From positions 1-13,703 of the forward strand of contig JAEWYL010000140.1 of the NCBI GenBank assembly GCA_023395675.1: a DNA stretch of 13,703 nucleotides. Direction: 5' to 3'. Origin of the DNA: Chloroflexota bacterium. GTDB taxonomy: Bacteria > Chloroflexota > Anaerolineae > Anaerolineales > UBA4823. Below, piece after piece: positions 6,936 to 13,703 of the stretch. The notes under the pieces are model-generated. The model saw only the letters and a list, made by a program, of their open reading frames with translations. It searched no databases and was not told where the DNA came from. The position numbers were made by a program, and so were the translations under genes. How positions within the stretch are numbered: the stretch's first letter is position 1; each line of letters opens with the position of its first letter.

Positions 6936-7853
6936 TCATCCCACGCATACGGGCAGTCCGTAGGCTTCCAGCATGCGGGCGATCTCGCCCATGGCCTGCT
7001 CGCCGGGCGGCGCGACCTGCGGCAGTGGATAAGCCGCCCCCAGGCGTTCGTACTTGCCGGCGGCGGCGTGATGGTACGGCAGCAGGGTCACCTGCTGGAT
7101 GCCCGGCAGGAGGGCGGCGAAATGCCCTAGGGCCTGCAGGTTTTCGCGGTCGTCATTCACGCCCGGGATGACGGGAACACGCAGCCAGATGGCGTGCCCG
7201 GCAGCCGCCAGGCGGCGCAGGTTCTCGAGGATGCGCTCGTTCGTGACCCCGGTAAAGCGGGCGTGCCGGCCGGGGTCCATGAGCTTCAGGTCGTACAGGA
7301 AAAGGTCCACCCAGGGGCGGACGCGTTCCAGGGTCTCCCAGGCGGCCTCGCCGCAGGTGTCCAGGGCGGTGTGGATGCCCCGCGCCCGGCAGCCCTGCAG
7401 CAGCGCCAGCAGGAAATCCGGCTGGCGCAGCGGTTCTCCCCCGGAGAAGGTGGCCCCGCCCCGCGACTGGTCGAAGAAGATCAGGTCGCGTTCGATCTCG
7501 GCCAGCACCTGGCCCGCTGTCTGGGACCGCCCGGCGATCTGGCGCGCCTCGGCAAAGCAGACCTCGGCGCAGGCGCCGCAGCGGGTGCAGAGGCGGGCGT
7601 CGGTCACCAGGCGGCCTTCGCTCTCAGAGATGGCCCCCTGAGGGCAGGCGGCCAGGCACGCGCCGCAGCGCAGGCAGCGCTCCTCGCGCTCCATCCGCTC
7701 GGGACGCGGGTCCTGGCTCTCGGGGTTGTGGCACCACAGGCAGCGCAGCGGGCAGCCCTTGAAGAAGACGGTGGTGCGCAGTCCGGGTCCGTCGTGGATG
7801 GAGAACCGGTGCAGATCGAAGATCATGCCGGTCGTCAGGTCTGGCGCATTCAT
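6936..7853 (-). CDS. hypE: Glycyl-radical enzyme activase, radical SAM (HypD activase)
   Basis: This 305-residue radical SAM enzyme would place the glycyl radical on G763 of the dehydratase encoded next to it, using S-adenosylmethionine and an electron. The SAM-cluster motif is CPLRCLWC (C34, C38, C41). Two ferredoxin-type 4Fe-4S motifs follow, C60-C63-C66-C70 and C89-C92-C95-C99, an insertion found in activases of dehydratase-type GREs and missing from the pyruvate formate-lyase activase. SGGEP (137-141) is the usual SAM-binding motif, and the start DLHRFSIHDGPGLRTTVFFKGC is typical of the family. The ATG at 7853 is kept although the nearest GGAGG is 13 bases away; no better in-frame start exists upstream, and ATG at 7826 lacks a site. 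Gene symbol by analogy to the Clostridioides cluster; the enzyme class is certain, the partner inferred from adjacency. Confidence 0.9.
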   Translation of the reverse strand: MNAPDLTTGMIFDLHRFSIHDGPGLRTTVFFKGCPLRCLWCHNPESQDPRPERMEREERCLRCGACLAACPQGAISESEGRLVTDARLCTRCGACAEVCFAEARQIAGRSQTAGQVLAEIERDLIFFDQSRGGATFSGGEPLRQPDFLLALLQGCRARGIHTALDTCGEAAWETLERVRPWVDLFLYDLKLMDPGRHARFTGVTNERILENLRRLAAAGHAIWLRVPVIPGVNDDRENLQALGHFAALLPGIQQVTLLPYHHAAAGKYERLGAAYPLPQVAPPGEQAMGEIARMLEAYGLPVCVG

Positions 7854-7872
7854 TAGTGCTATGGCGCCTCCC

Positions 7873-9096
7873 TCACATCGGGACCACCAGCTCTTTCGGG
7901 TAATCGGTCAAGTTCTGGATGCCGCCATCCGGGTCGATCCAGACCACGTCCTCCAGCCGGACGCCGAAACCGCGCTCGGGGTAGTAGACCCCGGGCTCCA
8001 GGGTGAAGATATGTCCGGGCTGTAAGATACTGGTGTTGGACGGTTTGTCGGTGAAAAACGGCTCCTCGTGCACCGCCAGACCGATACCGTGCCCCAGGCC
8101 GTGGACAAAGCCGCTCTCGGTATTCGGGCTGCTGCGGGTGGTGGGGTGGCCGCGGCTTTCGAAGTGGTCGAATGCCATGCTCTGGTAGGTGCGGACGCTG
8201 GTTCCCACCTGGTAAGCCCCGAGGATGAGCTCCTGGCAGGCCAGGACGTCCCGGTACGCCTGCTCGACCTCGGGCGGGGCGTAGCCAAGGCAGAAGGTGC
8301 GGGTCATATCAAAGTAATAGCCCCCGCCTGCCTCCCGCGTGCCGAAATCGTAAATGATGGCTTTGCCCAGGGCCACCGGTTCCGAGGCCGTACCTTTGTT
8401 GTGCGGGACCCCGGCATCCCGGCCGCTGGAGAAGATGATCCCTTCAGGAACATCCAGGCCCTGCCCGGCCAGGAAGCGGTTGATCTCCTGGTGCACCCGG
8501 CCGATGGTCAGCGGCGAGCCGTCCGGCTGGACCAGGATTTCATTCTTCACCCGGTGAGATTGGAGAAATGCCACCGTCTGGTCCATGACGAGCGCGGTCC
8601 TACGGCCCACCTCGCGGATGCGCCCGCCTTCGGCGGCGTCTTTGGTGGCCCTGGCCAGGTCGAGCAGCGTCTTGCCGGTCTCGCCGAAGACCTCGATTCC
8701 ATCCACGCGGCTCTGCAGCGCCTGGAGCAGTTTCCAGGCGCTGCCCTGGTCCTCCATGCCGTAGAAGCCGGCCCTGCCCTGGATGTCCAGGCGGGCGAAA
8801 ACCCTGCGGTATAACTCGAGGCTGGCCTCCAGCTGGTCGGGGGTTTCCCGCAGGATGCCCTCATAGTCGAAATCGTTGGTGGTGAGCACCTTCAGCCCCG
8901 AAGCGGCCGCCTCCTCGCGGTCAATCGGGGCGCAGACCAGCACCGGCTCCTGGCCGTGCTTTTTGAACACCTGCCCGCGGATGATTTTGGCCCCATTGAC
9001 CATATAGAACAGGGGCGGGTTGCCGTTGAGCTTGCCGGAGACGACCAGCGCGGCCAGCCCCCGTTCTTCCATGAGAAGGTCCAGATCTTGTTTCAT
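7873..9096 (-). CDS. M24 family Xaa-Pro peptidase
   Basis: This 407-residue metallopeptidase has an N-terminal creatinase-like domain (about 1-160) and a C-terminal pita-bread catalytic domain. All five di-metal ligands are visible: D250 (YDFG), D263 (DMTRTF), H336 (HGLGHGIGL), E367 (TLEPGVY) and E382 (RLEDVV). H232 (VPHNKG) and H343 (VHEEP) are the usual accessory histidines. It should be cytoplasmic, as no signal peptide is seen. The family cleaves peptides next to proline, acting as aminopeptidase P or prolidase. Its position 19 bases before the activase and in one operon with HypD suggests that it releases proline or hydroxyproline from peptides such as those derived from collagen. The ATG at 9096 has AGGAG 7-8 bases upstream. 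Whether it prefers di- or longer peptides cannot be read from the sequence. Confidence 0.9.
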   Translation of the reverse strand: MKQDLDLLMEERGLAALVVSGKLNGNPPLFYMVNGAKIIRGQVFKKHGQEPVLVCAPIDREEAAASGLKVLTTNDFDYEGILRETPDQLEASLELYRRVFARLDIQGRAGFYGMEDQGSAWKLLQALQSRVDGIEVFGETGKTLLDLARATKDAAEGGRIREVGRRTALVMDQTVAFLQSHRVKNEILVQPDGSPLTIGRVHQEINRFLAGQGLDVPEGIIFSSGRDAGVPHNKGTASEPVALGKAIIYDFGTREAGGGYYFDMTRTFCLGYAPPEVEQAYRDVLACQELILGAYQVGTSVRTYQSMAFDHFESRGHPTTRSSPNTESGFVHGLGHGIGLAVHEEPFFTDKPSNTSILQPGHIFTLEPGVYYPERGFGVRLEDVVWIDPDGGIQNLTDYPKELVVPM

Positions 9097-9139
9097 CGAA
9101 GCGACTCCTGTGTTTTCTGGTTGGCGTTTTTCACGTTCC

Positions 9140-9817
9140 TCACGCGGGCAGGCTGAGCAGCCTGAGCAGTTCGGCCAGGGTTTGCTCCAGGTGAGTGCGG
9201 ATCAGGCGGCTGGCCGCCTCCGGGTCGCGGCTGCGCAGCGTTGATAACAGGCCGGCGTGCTCGGCGATCGGGTCGCTCGCGCCGCGACCCAGGCTGAGCG
9301 CCATGCGCTGGTAGACGTCGGTCAGGTCAAGGTGCCGCAGGATCAATTCCTGCAGGCGTTCTCGCCTTGAGGCGGCATACATCTCTGCATGAAAACTGCG
9401 GTGGGCATCCAGCAGGTGTTCGAAATCCTTCTGCTCGAAGGCTGCGCCCATCTCTTCCATGAGTAGCTCCAGGTGCTGCAGCTCCTCGTCGCGGATCTGA
9501 CCCGCCGCCAGATAAACAGCCTGGCTCTCCAGGGCCACCCGGACGGTATAGACCTCGACCAGCCCGGCAGCCGAAAACTGGGCCACAGCCGCGCCCCTGT
9601 ACTTCGACAGGGTGACAAACCCTTCCAGGGCCAGGCGGTGCAGGGCTTCGCGGATAGGGGTGCGGCTGACGCCCAACTGGGCCGCCAGGTCGTCCTGCAC
9701 CAGCCGCTGCCCGGGGGCCAGCTTCCCGCTCAGGATCAACTCGCGCAGGTGCGAAACCACGCTCTCCTGAACCGTTTGCAGAGACAGGGCCGGAGCAGTA
9801 AGGGTGGGTTTACTCAT
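9140..9817 (-). CDS. GntR-family (FCD) transcriptional regulator
   Basis: The 225-residue protein has an N-terminal winged helix (about 12-78) with the GntR signature LAAQLGVSRTPIREALHRLALEGFV, and a C-terminal all-helical FCD effector domain (about 85-215). The metal-site histidines are H143 (SFHAEM), H187 (AEHAGL) and H209 (RTHLEQ). The position usually filled by Asp in the DxxFH motif is H139. The ATG at 9817 is used because AAGGA lies just upstream and the GntR fold begins there; an ORF extension to 9997 runs across the promoter and is rejected. It is the first gene of the operon and is followed 43 bases later by the peptidase gene. It probably represses the operon through the palindrome at 9882-9900 and responds to hydroxyproline, proline or a product; the effector is inferred. 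Confidence 0.9.
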   Translation of the reverse strand: MSKPTLTAPALSLQTVQESVVSHLRELILSGKLAPGQRLVQDDLAAQLGVSRTPIREALHRLALEGFVTLSKYRGAAVAQFSAAGLVEVYTVRVALESQAVYLAAGQIRDEELQHLELLMEEMGAAFEQKDFEHLLDAHRSFHAEMYAASRRERLQELILRHLDLTDVYQRMALSLGRGASDPIAEHAGLLSTLRSRDPEAASRLIRTHLEQTLAELLRLLSLPA

Positions 9818-9881
9818 GGAGTTCCTTTTCGTAAACGCCTGTAAGCGAAAACTACGGGTAATGAGAATATGTTTGAAAAGA

Positions 9882-9900
9882 ATTGGATATTGTATCCAAT
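9882..9900. promoter_or_regulatory. Palindromic GntR operator overlapping the -10
   Basis: ATTGGATA (9882-9889), TTG, TATCCAAT (9893-9900) is a perfect 8-bp inverted repeat with a 3-bp centre. It overlaps three bases of the predicted -10 (9898-9903) and covers the predicted start of transcription. FCD-type GntR regulators typically bind palindromes of this size and kind, and the cognate gene is the first one transcribed. A bound dimer would block RNA polymerase. Confidence 0.75.
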
Positions 9901-9926
9901 ATACGTTAAAAGCAAGAAAAGCGCAA
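9898..9926 (-). promoter_or_regulatory. Sigma-70 promoter of the gntR-pepP-like-hypE-hypD operon
   Basis: Read on the - strand, TTGCGC (9926-9921), a 17-base spacer, then TATATT (9903-9898) form a promoter with good hexamers and ideal spacing. Transcription should start near 9891, inside the palindromic operator, leaving a leader of about 75 bases before the GntR start. It is the only credible promoter seen for the four genes on this strand. Confidence 0.7.
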
Positions 9927-9970
9927 GTATTATTCTTCACAAATAAGCGCTGCAGAGGTGTCCAGAGGCA

Positions 9971-9998
9971 GGTACGGGCGGGGGCAATCGTCCGCACC
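9971..9998. other. Imperfect hairpin downstream of the SARP regulator gene
   Basis: GGTACGGGCG (9971-9980) and CGTCCGCACC (9989-9998) form a 10-bp stem with one mismatch and one G-T pair around an 8-base loop. It lies 56 bases past the stop codon of the regulator on -, where a transcript end is expected. There is no T-run on that strand, so it may be a weak or Rho-assisted terminator. The remaining bases up to 10053 hold nothing recognisable. Confidence 0.3.
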
Positions 9999-10053
9999 TT
10001 TACCCTTCATTGATTATTCAGTTCCGGTGCAGTGGTTGGAATACGCGGCGGGG

Positions 10054-13044
10054 TCAGCGAGAGGCCTGCGGCGGAGCTACCAGTTCCAGCGCGAGCGCAT
10101 CAGCCTGTTCGCCCGAAAGGGCGCGGCCGGCTTCCCAGAGCCGGGTATACTCCTCCTGGCCCAGGTTTTGCTGGCAGGCAGCGAGGATCCCCTCCCAGCG
10201 AGTCTGTTCGTAAGCGCTCAGTTTTGCCCTGGCCTCCTCGCGGATGGAGGCCGCGGCTGCCATCAGCTTAACCGCCTCCACCGGCCGGCCGGCCAGCGTG
10301 AGCGTACGGGCGATTTCATCGAAGACGATGGCGCTGTTGACCCTGTTCTCCCGCTCTGCCCAGCGGGTGAGACAGTGATGGAAATGCTCCAGGGCCAGGG
10401 CATATTCCCCCCGGTCAATTGCCAGCTCTCCCAACAGGAGGTGATCCAGGCCGGCGCCGAGCTGGTGGTTCAGGCTCTCGTGCAGCTCGAGCGCCTCTCT
10501 CCCGAGCGCCAGCGCTCTCTCCCCCTCTCCCCGGGCGTTGACCGCGCGCGCCAGCTCGCGCAGCGAGTCTGCTGTTCCTTCGGCGTCCTTGCAGTCCCGG
10601 TTCAGTTGAAGATTCTCCTCGTAATACTGCCTGGCCTGCAGGAAATCTCCCTGGCGGATGTGCACTCCGCCGAGCATCCCCAGGGGGAACTTGATCGCAT
10701 AGGGACTGCCCTCCTGGCGGGCGATGCCGAGCGATTCTTCCAGAAACTGCTGTGCAGAGTCCAATTCCCCCTGCTCCATGAGGGCGAACCCCAGGTTGTT
10801 GAGAGCCGCTCCGGCGAGACTCTGGTCCGGCAGGCGCCTCCCGACGGCGACCGCTCTCTCCAGCCACGCGCGGGCGCGCCCGTAATCGTTTAATCCGATT
10901 GCCAGCGTACCGGCCGCGCGCAGGGCGTTGGACTGCAGTTCGAGCGGGGCAGCCTCCACGTGTTCCAGGGCGATCTCCAGCCTCTCCAGGCCCTCGCGCA
11001 GCAGGCCGCGAATCCAGTGATAGCGCCATACGCCGGTGGCCAGCTCCAGCGCGGCGATCCATTCACCATGCCTGCCGGCAGTCCGAAAAGCTGCCCGCAG
11101 GTTATCCTGTTCGTGTGTGATGCGTTCCACCCAGCGCGAGCCTTCGGGCCCGTTGAACCGCGTGTAGGCCTGCATGGTCAGGCCGGCGTAGTAAGCGGCA
11201 TGGCGCAGATAAGCCTGTTCCGCCTGCTCCTCCAGGGAGCGAAGCTGCTCTGCGGCGAATTCGTGGATGGTGCCCAGCATGGAAAAACGGGTCTCGCCAG
11301 CCGGAGCGCTCTGGGACTGTACCAGGCTGGTCTCCACGAGCGCTTCCAGGATCAGGGGCGCCGGCCCTGAAGAGGCCCCTCCAGACTCCTCCCCAACGAC
11401 AGCCTGGACCGCTTCCGCAGTGCATCCCCCGGCAAAGACGCTCAGGTGAGCGAAAAGGCGCTGCTCGGCCGCGCTCAGCCGGTCGTAGCTCCAGGCGATG
11501 GCGCAGCGCAGGCTGCTCTGGCGTTCGGGCAGGTCTGCGGGAGCGCGGGGCAGACCTTCCAGGCGCGGGTAGAGCTGCCTGAGCAGCTCCTCCGGCGAGA
11601 AGGTCCGGGCGCGCACCGCCACGAGCTCGATCCCCAGCGGTAGATGGTCAAGCTGACTGCACAACGCCTGCACAGCCTGCCGGTTCTCCTGGGTCAGGGT
11701 GAAACCGGGGTGCACGGCCCGCGCCCGCTCGGTGAAAAGCTCCACGGCCTCCGCCTCGACCAACGGCTGGAGCACGTACTGCCTCTCTCCGCGGATTCGC
11801 AGCGGGGCCCGGCTGGTGACAAGCAGCCTGAGCTCCGGACTGTGCGCCAGCAGGCCGGCGGCGAAGCGGGCGGCTTCCGGCACATATTCGAACCCGTCGA
11901 ACAGCAGCAGCGCGTGGCGGTCTTTCAGATAGGCGTTCAGCGTTTCGGCCAGGTTCTGTCCGGCGCGCTCTTTGATCCCCAACGCCTGTGCGACCGCCAG
12001 CGGGACCAGGTCCGCATGATCCAGGGAGGAGAGCTCAACCAAACAAACCCCGTGCTCGAAGGTAAACCGGGAGAGATAGGCGGCTTCAAGCGCCAGGCGC
12101 GTCTTCCCGACCCCGGGCGGTCCGGTGATGGTCAGCAGGCGTGCCGGGCTTGCTAGGAAGTCAGCCACCGCATCGAGATCCGCCTCTCTCCCGATAAAAG
12201 GTGTGGGTGAGGAGGGCAGGCGGTGATCCGGGAGGGGGAAGCGTTGCAGCTCTTCCAACCGGCCGCCCTGGTGGATCTTCTCAAATAACTGCGCCGTCTC
12301 CCGTTCCGGTTCCAGGCCCAATTGGGATGTCAGCGTGCGCTGCAGGTATTCGTACTGGGCCAGGGCGGAGGCGCGCTGCCCGCTCAGCGCCAGCAGCCTC
12401 ATCAGCTCGCGGTGGCTGCCATCGCGCAGCGGCTCCAGCTCAACGTAGCGGCGGGCCAGCTCGACCGCACCCCCGTACTGCCCGCGCCACTCATCGAACT
12501 CGATCAGCCTCTCCAGGGTGCTGAGCATAAGCTGCCGCAGGCGCTCCCGCATCAGCAGGGCCCACTCCTCGAAGACCTCGCTGTCGCTCACGAAGAAAAA
12601 AGCCAGGAAGTCGCCCCGGTAGAGCGCCGCAGCGCGGCGCTGCACTTCCGCGCAGGCCGGGCACAAACGCCAGGAACGGTGGTTGTGCGCTTCGGCGCTC
12701 GTGATCAACTCCGTGAACTGCCTGACATCCACCTCCCAGGAGGCCTCGGGGTTCATCTGGACCGTCTCCACGCTGGTGACCAGAAACGGCTGACCGGCGC
12801 GTTTCTCTCCCAGCACCCGGCGCAGTTGGGTGAGAGCCTGGCTGAGGTTCTGGCGCGCCGCGTTCTCCGGCAGGTCGGGCCACAGCAGGGCGCACAGGCT
12901 GGATCGCGTGTGCACCCTGCGGGCTTCGACGCACAGATAAGCGAGCAGGGCGCGCACTTTGTTGTATTCAAAGCCGCCCAAAAGCTCGCCGTCGAGCCTG
13001 ACCTCCAGCGTACCGAGCAGGGAGACCGATAAACGCGAGTCCAT
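10054..13044 (-). CDS. SARP/BTAD-ATPase-TPR transcriptional regulator
   Basis: This 996-residue regulator has an OmpR-like winged helix (about 5-95), a bacterial transcriptional activator domain (about 100-260), an NB-ARC/STAND-type ATPase (about 283-550) and a C-terminal helical repeat region with TPR-like units (about 630-960). The P-loop GPPGVGKT (308-315) and Walker B HALLLFDGFE (377-386) are intact. LLVTSRAPLRIRGE (407-420) is the usual sensor segment of this family. CPAC at 128-131, in SWRLCPACAEVQRRAAALYRGDFL, is an addition common in Chloroflexota BTAD proteins as far as I recall. Such proteins activate nearby genes when their ATPase and TPR parts sense a ligand or partner. The ATG at 13044 follows AGGGGA; the 22 extra codons upstream overlap the promoter. 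It lies divergent to the Cys-rich gene, with SARP-like repeats between them. Target and ligand are inferred or unknown. Confidence 0.92.
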   Translation of the reverse strand: MDSRLSVSLLGTLEVRLDGELLGGFEYNKVRALLAYLCVEARRVHTRSSLCALLWPDLPENAARQNLSQALTQLRRVLGEKRAGQPFLVTSVETVQMNPEASWEVDVRQFTELITSAEAHNHRSWRLCPACAEVQRRAAALYRGDFLAFFFVSDSEVFEEWALLMRERLRQLMLSTLERLIEFDEWRGQYGGAVELARRYVELEPLRDGSHRELMRLLALSGQRASALAQYEYLQRTLTSQLGLEPERETAQLFEKIHQGGRLEELQRFPLPDHRLPSSPTPFIGREADLDAVADFLASPARLLTITGPPGVGKTRLALEAAYLSRFTFEHGVCLVELSSLDHADLVPLAVAQALGIKERAGQNLAETLNAYLKDRHALLLFDGFEYVPEAARFAAGLLAHSPELRLLVTSRAPLRIRGERQYVLQPLVEAEAVELFTERARAVHPGFTLTQENRQAVQALCSQLDHLPLGIELVAVRARTFSPEELLRQLYPRLEGLPRAPADLPERQSSLRCAIAWSYDRLSAAEQRLFAHLSVFAGGCTAEAVQAVVGEESGGASSGPAPLILEALVETSLVQSQSAPAGETRFSMLGTIHEFAAEQLRSLEEQAEQAYLRHAAYYAGLTMQAYTRFNGPEGSRWVERITHEQDNLRAAFRTAGRHGEWIAALELATGVWRYHWIRGLLREGLERLEIALEHVEAAPLELQSNALRAAGTLAIGLNDYGRARAWLERAVAVGRRLPDQSLAGAALNNLGFALMEQGELDSAQQFLEESLGIARQEGSPYAIKFPLGMLGGVHIRQGDFLQARQYYEENLQLNRDCKDAEGTADSLRELARAVNARGEGERALALGREALELHESLNHQLGAGLDHLLLGELAIDRGEYALALEHFHHCLTRWAERENRVNSAIVFDEIARTLTLAGRPVEAVKLMAAAASIREEARAKLSAYEQTRWEGILAACQQNLGQEEYTRLWEAGRALSGEQADALALELVAPPQASR

Positions 13045-13084
13045 CCAATATTCCCCTGTTTCGTACCGGCTATCTCTGCTTTTC

Positions 13085-13090
13085 ATTATA
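13085..13090 (-). promoter_or_regulatory. -10 element of the SARP regulator gene
   Basis: On the - strand a perfect TATAAT (13090-13085) lies about 41 bases before the start codon at 13044, which puts the start of transcription near 13078. No good -35 lies 16-18 bases further up, so the promoter may depend on an activator. An inverted copy of the repeat motif (CCTCTGA, 13124-13130) sits about 33 bases above the -10 and could serve this gene. Confidence 0.45.
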
Positions 13091-13139
13091 TTCCAATTTT
13101 TACAGCTCACCCCTTTTTTTCAACCTCTGAGGGTTGCCT

Positions 13140-13168
13140 TCAGACCTGGTTCAGAGTTTCCTCAGACC
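13140..13168 (+). promoter_or_regulatory. Three heptamer direct repeats, 11-bp phased: candidate SARP site
   Basis: TCAGACC (13140-13146), TCAGAGT (13151-13157) and TCAGACC (13162-13168) start exactly 11 bases apart, one helical turn, with 4-base gaps. The last ends 7 bases before the -10-like TATCCT at 13176-13181. Actinomycete SARPs bind heptamer direct repeats of 11-bp period, the last lying about 8 bases before the -10, so the layout fits an activator site replacing a -35. The obvious binding partner is the SARP regulator encoded next door on -. Confidence 0.7.
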
Positions 13169-13175
13169 CGGCTGC

Positions 13176-13181
13176 TATCCT
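13176..13181 (+). promoter_or_regulatory. -10 element of the Cys-rich gene
   Basis: TATCCT matches four of six positions of TATAAT. There is no recognisable -35; the phased repeats occupy that position, as expected for a SARP-activated promoter. Transcription would start near 13188, giving a leader of about 100 bases. Confidence 0.5.
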
Positions 13182-13194
13182 GTGACACAGAAAT

Positions 13195-13271
13195 CCAGGA
13201 CGGGTGCTGCCCGCCGCTCCTGGGCCAGGGAATACGGGCTGGCCCCGGGGTTCAATCGTCATGCACTGAAC
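13195..13271 (+). other. Structured 5' leader of the Cys-rich gene
   Basis: Three potential stems lie in a row. CCAGGA (13195-13200) pairs with TCCTGG (13218-13223), enclosing CGGG/CCCG (13201-13204 with 13210-13213). GGGCCAG (13222-13228) pairs with CTGGCCC (13239-13245) and competes with the first for two bases. GTTCA (13250-13254) pairs with TGAAC (13267-13271). The ribosome-binding site AAGGA (13274-13278) follows directly. It matches no riboswitch class I recognise. In GC-rich DNA some pairing is expected by chance. Confidence 0.35.
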
Positions 13272-13287
13272 GAAAGGAAAAACGAAA

Positions 13288-13703
13288 ATGACAAAGAATT
13301 GCAGTACCGATTTCGAGATCAACAGCAGCGGGGTTGTGAATATCTACAACTGCAGCGATTCATGCGGCGGCGGGTCGATCCCGGAGCCGTGTGATTGTCC
13401 CAACCCGCCCGGCGCGCCTGGCGCCTGCGTGCCGCTGGCGCTGGGCGCTAAACCCAAGCAAAGCCGCCAGCGCAAGCTGCAAAAATGGCTGGCTGGCAGC
13501 CCGGGGCCCAGCGCCCTGGCAGCCTCCTACTTCCACCTGGCGCGCCGCTTCCTGAATGGAAAGCAGCCCGCCAACCCGCTGGAGGCACAGGCCTTCGACT
13601 CCTTCCGCTCGCTGTCGCCGGACCTCCGGCGGGTGCTGGCCTGCTCGCTGGATTCCCTCGACTCTCTCTCCGGCGGGGAGCGCGAGCGGCTGTTTCTCTC
13701 CAG
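13288..13703 (+). CDS. Cys-rich N-terminus protein of unknown function (3' end cut off)
   Basis: An open frame begins at ATG 13288, with AAGGA 9 bases upstream, and runs without a stop to the end of the window, giving at least 138 residues. The first 50 residues are polar and Cys-rich (C5, C22, C26, C35, C37, C47), with NIYNCSDSCGGG at 18-29 and a Pro/Gly-rich stretch at 38-45. A basic segment (KPKQSRQRKLQKW, about 55-67) leads into a probably helical domain with SALAASYFHLARRFL. There is no signal peptide. The six cysteines could bind a metal or be modified. I do not recognise a family. It is divergent from the SARP regulator and lies behind phased repeats that fit a site for it, so it is likely its target. 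Codon use is strongly biased to G and C in third positions, supporting a real gene. Confidence 0.75.
   Translation, partial: MTKNCSTDFEINSSGVVNIYNCSDSCGGGSIPEPCDCPNPPGAPGACVPLALGAKPKQSRQRKLQKWLAGSPGPSALAASYFHLARRFLNGKQPANPLEAQAFDSFRSLSPDLRRVLACSLDSLDSLSGGERERLFLS

Noticed and set aside
9818..9997. A 60-residue N-terminal extension of the GntR regulator
   Set aside because: It would place the operator, -10 and leader inside the coding region. The ATG at 9817 has a proper ribosome-binding site and matches the family start.
9958..10893. A 311-residue open frame on + opposite the 3' part of the SARP regulator gene
   Set aside because: It mirrors the TPR coding region and has no recognisable protein motif.
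13043..13051. ATCCAATAT, identical to nine bases of the GntR operator region, at the start of the SARP regulator gene
   Set aside because: It is a single half-site without a matching arm and overlaps the start codon; a chance match is likelier than cross-regulation.

Overview
The window looks like a high-GC bacterial chromosome fragment, most plausibly from Chloroflexota (Anaerolineae-like). The support is a very large SARP/BTAD-ATPase-TPR regulator carrying the CPAC segment I associate with that phylum, a Pro-rich LSAC lipoprotein, a DUF4097 surface protein next to an ECF sigma factor, and an anaerobic glycyl radical enzyme. The taxonomy is inference. No rRNA, tRNA, CRISPR array, IS element or prophage gene was seen. 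The first ~48 bases are C and G homopolymers and are probably a contig-edge artefact.

Region 1 (1-4521) looks like an envelope-stress module. It holds a secreted lipoprotein (201-1145, +), a small three-TM protein (1251-1652, -), a repeat-rich DUF4097 protein (1759-3087, -), and an ECF sigma factor (3468-4025, +) overlapping by ATGA with a small two-TM protein that is probably its anti-sigma factor (4022-4426, +). The 380-base gap between the DUF4097 gene and the sigma gene contains two divergent ECF-type promoters with the identical -35 decamer TGCAACTTTT. A third, GGAAC-N17-CGTC, lies before the lipoprotein gene. This suggests an autoregulated sigma factor that also controls the envelope genes beside it.

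Region 2 (4533-9930, all on -) reads as one operon: gntR (FCD family), an M24 Xaa-Pro peptidase, a radical SAM glycyl-radical activase, and a glycyl radical enzyme that closely matches trans-4-hydroxy-L-proline dehydratase (HypD). The operon would release hydroxyproline from collagen-like peptides and dehydrate it to pyrroline-5-carboxylate, which ProC (not in the window) could reduce to proline. A sigma-70 promoter with a 19-bp palindrome over its -10 lies just upstream of gntR, so an autorepressed, substrate-induced operon is likely.

Region 3 (10054-13703) has a 996-aa SARP/BTAD regulator on - and, divergently, the start of a Cys-rich protein of unknown function on + that runs off the window. 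Between them are three TCAGA-type heptamers at exactly 11-bp spacing, the last ending 7 bp before a -10-like TATCCT. This is the arrangement of SARP activator sites in actinomycetes. It suggests the regulator directly switches on the Cys-rich gene through a leader with several potential hairpins. This regulator-target pair is the best candidate here for an undescribed system.
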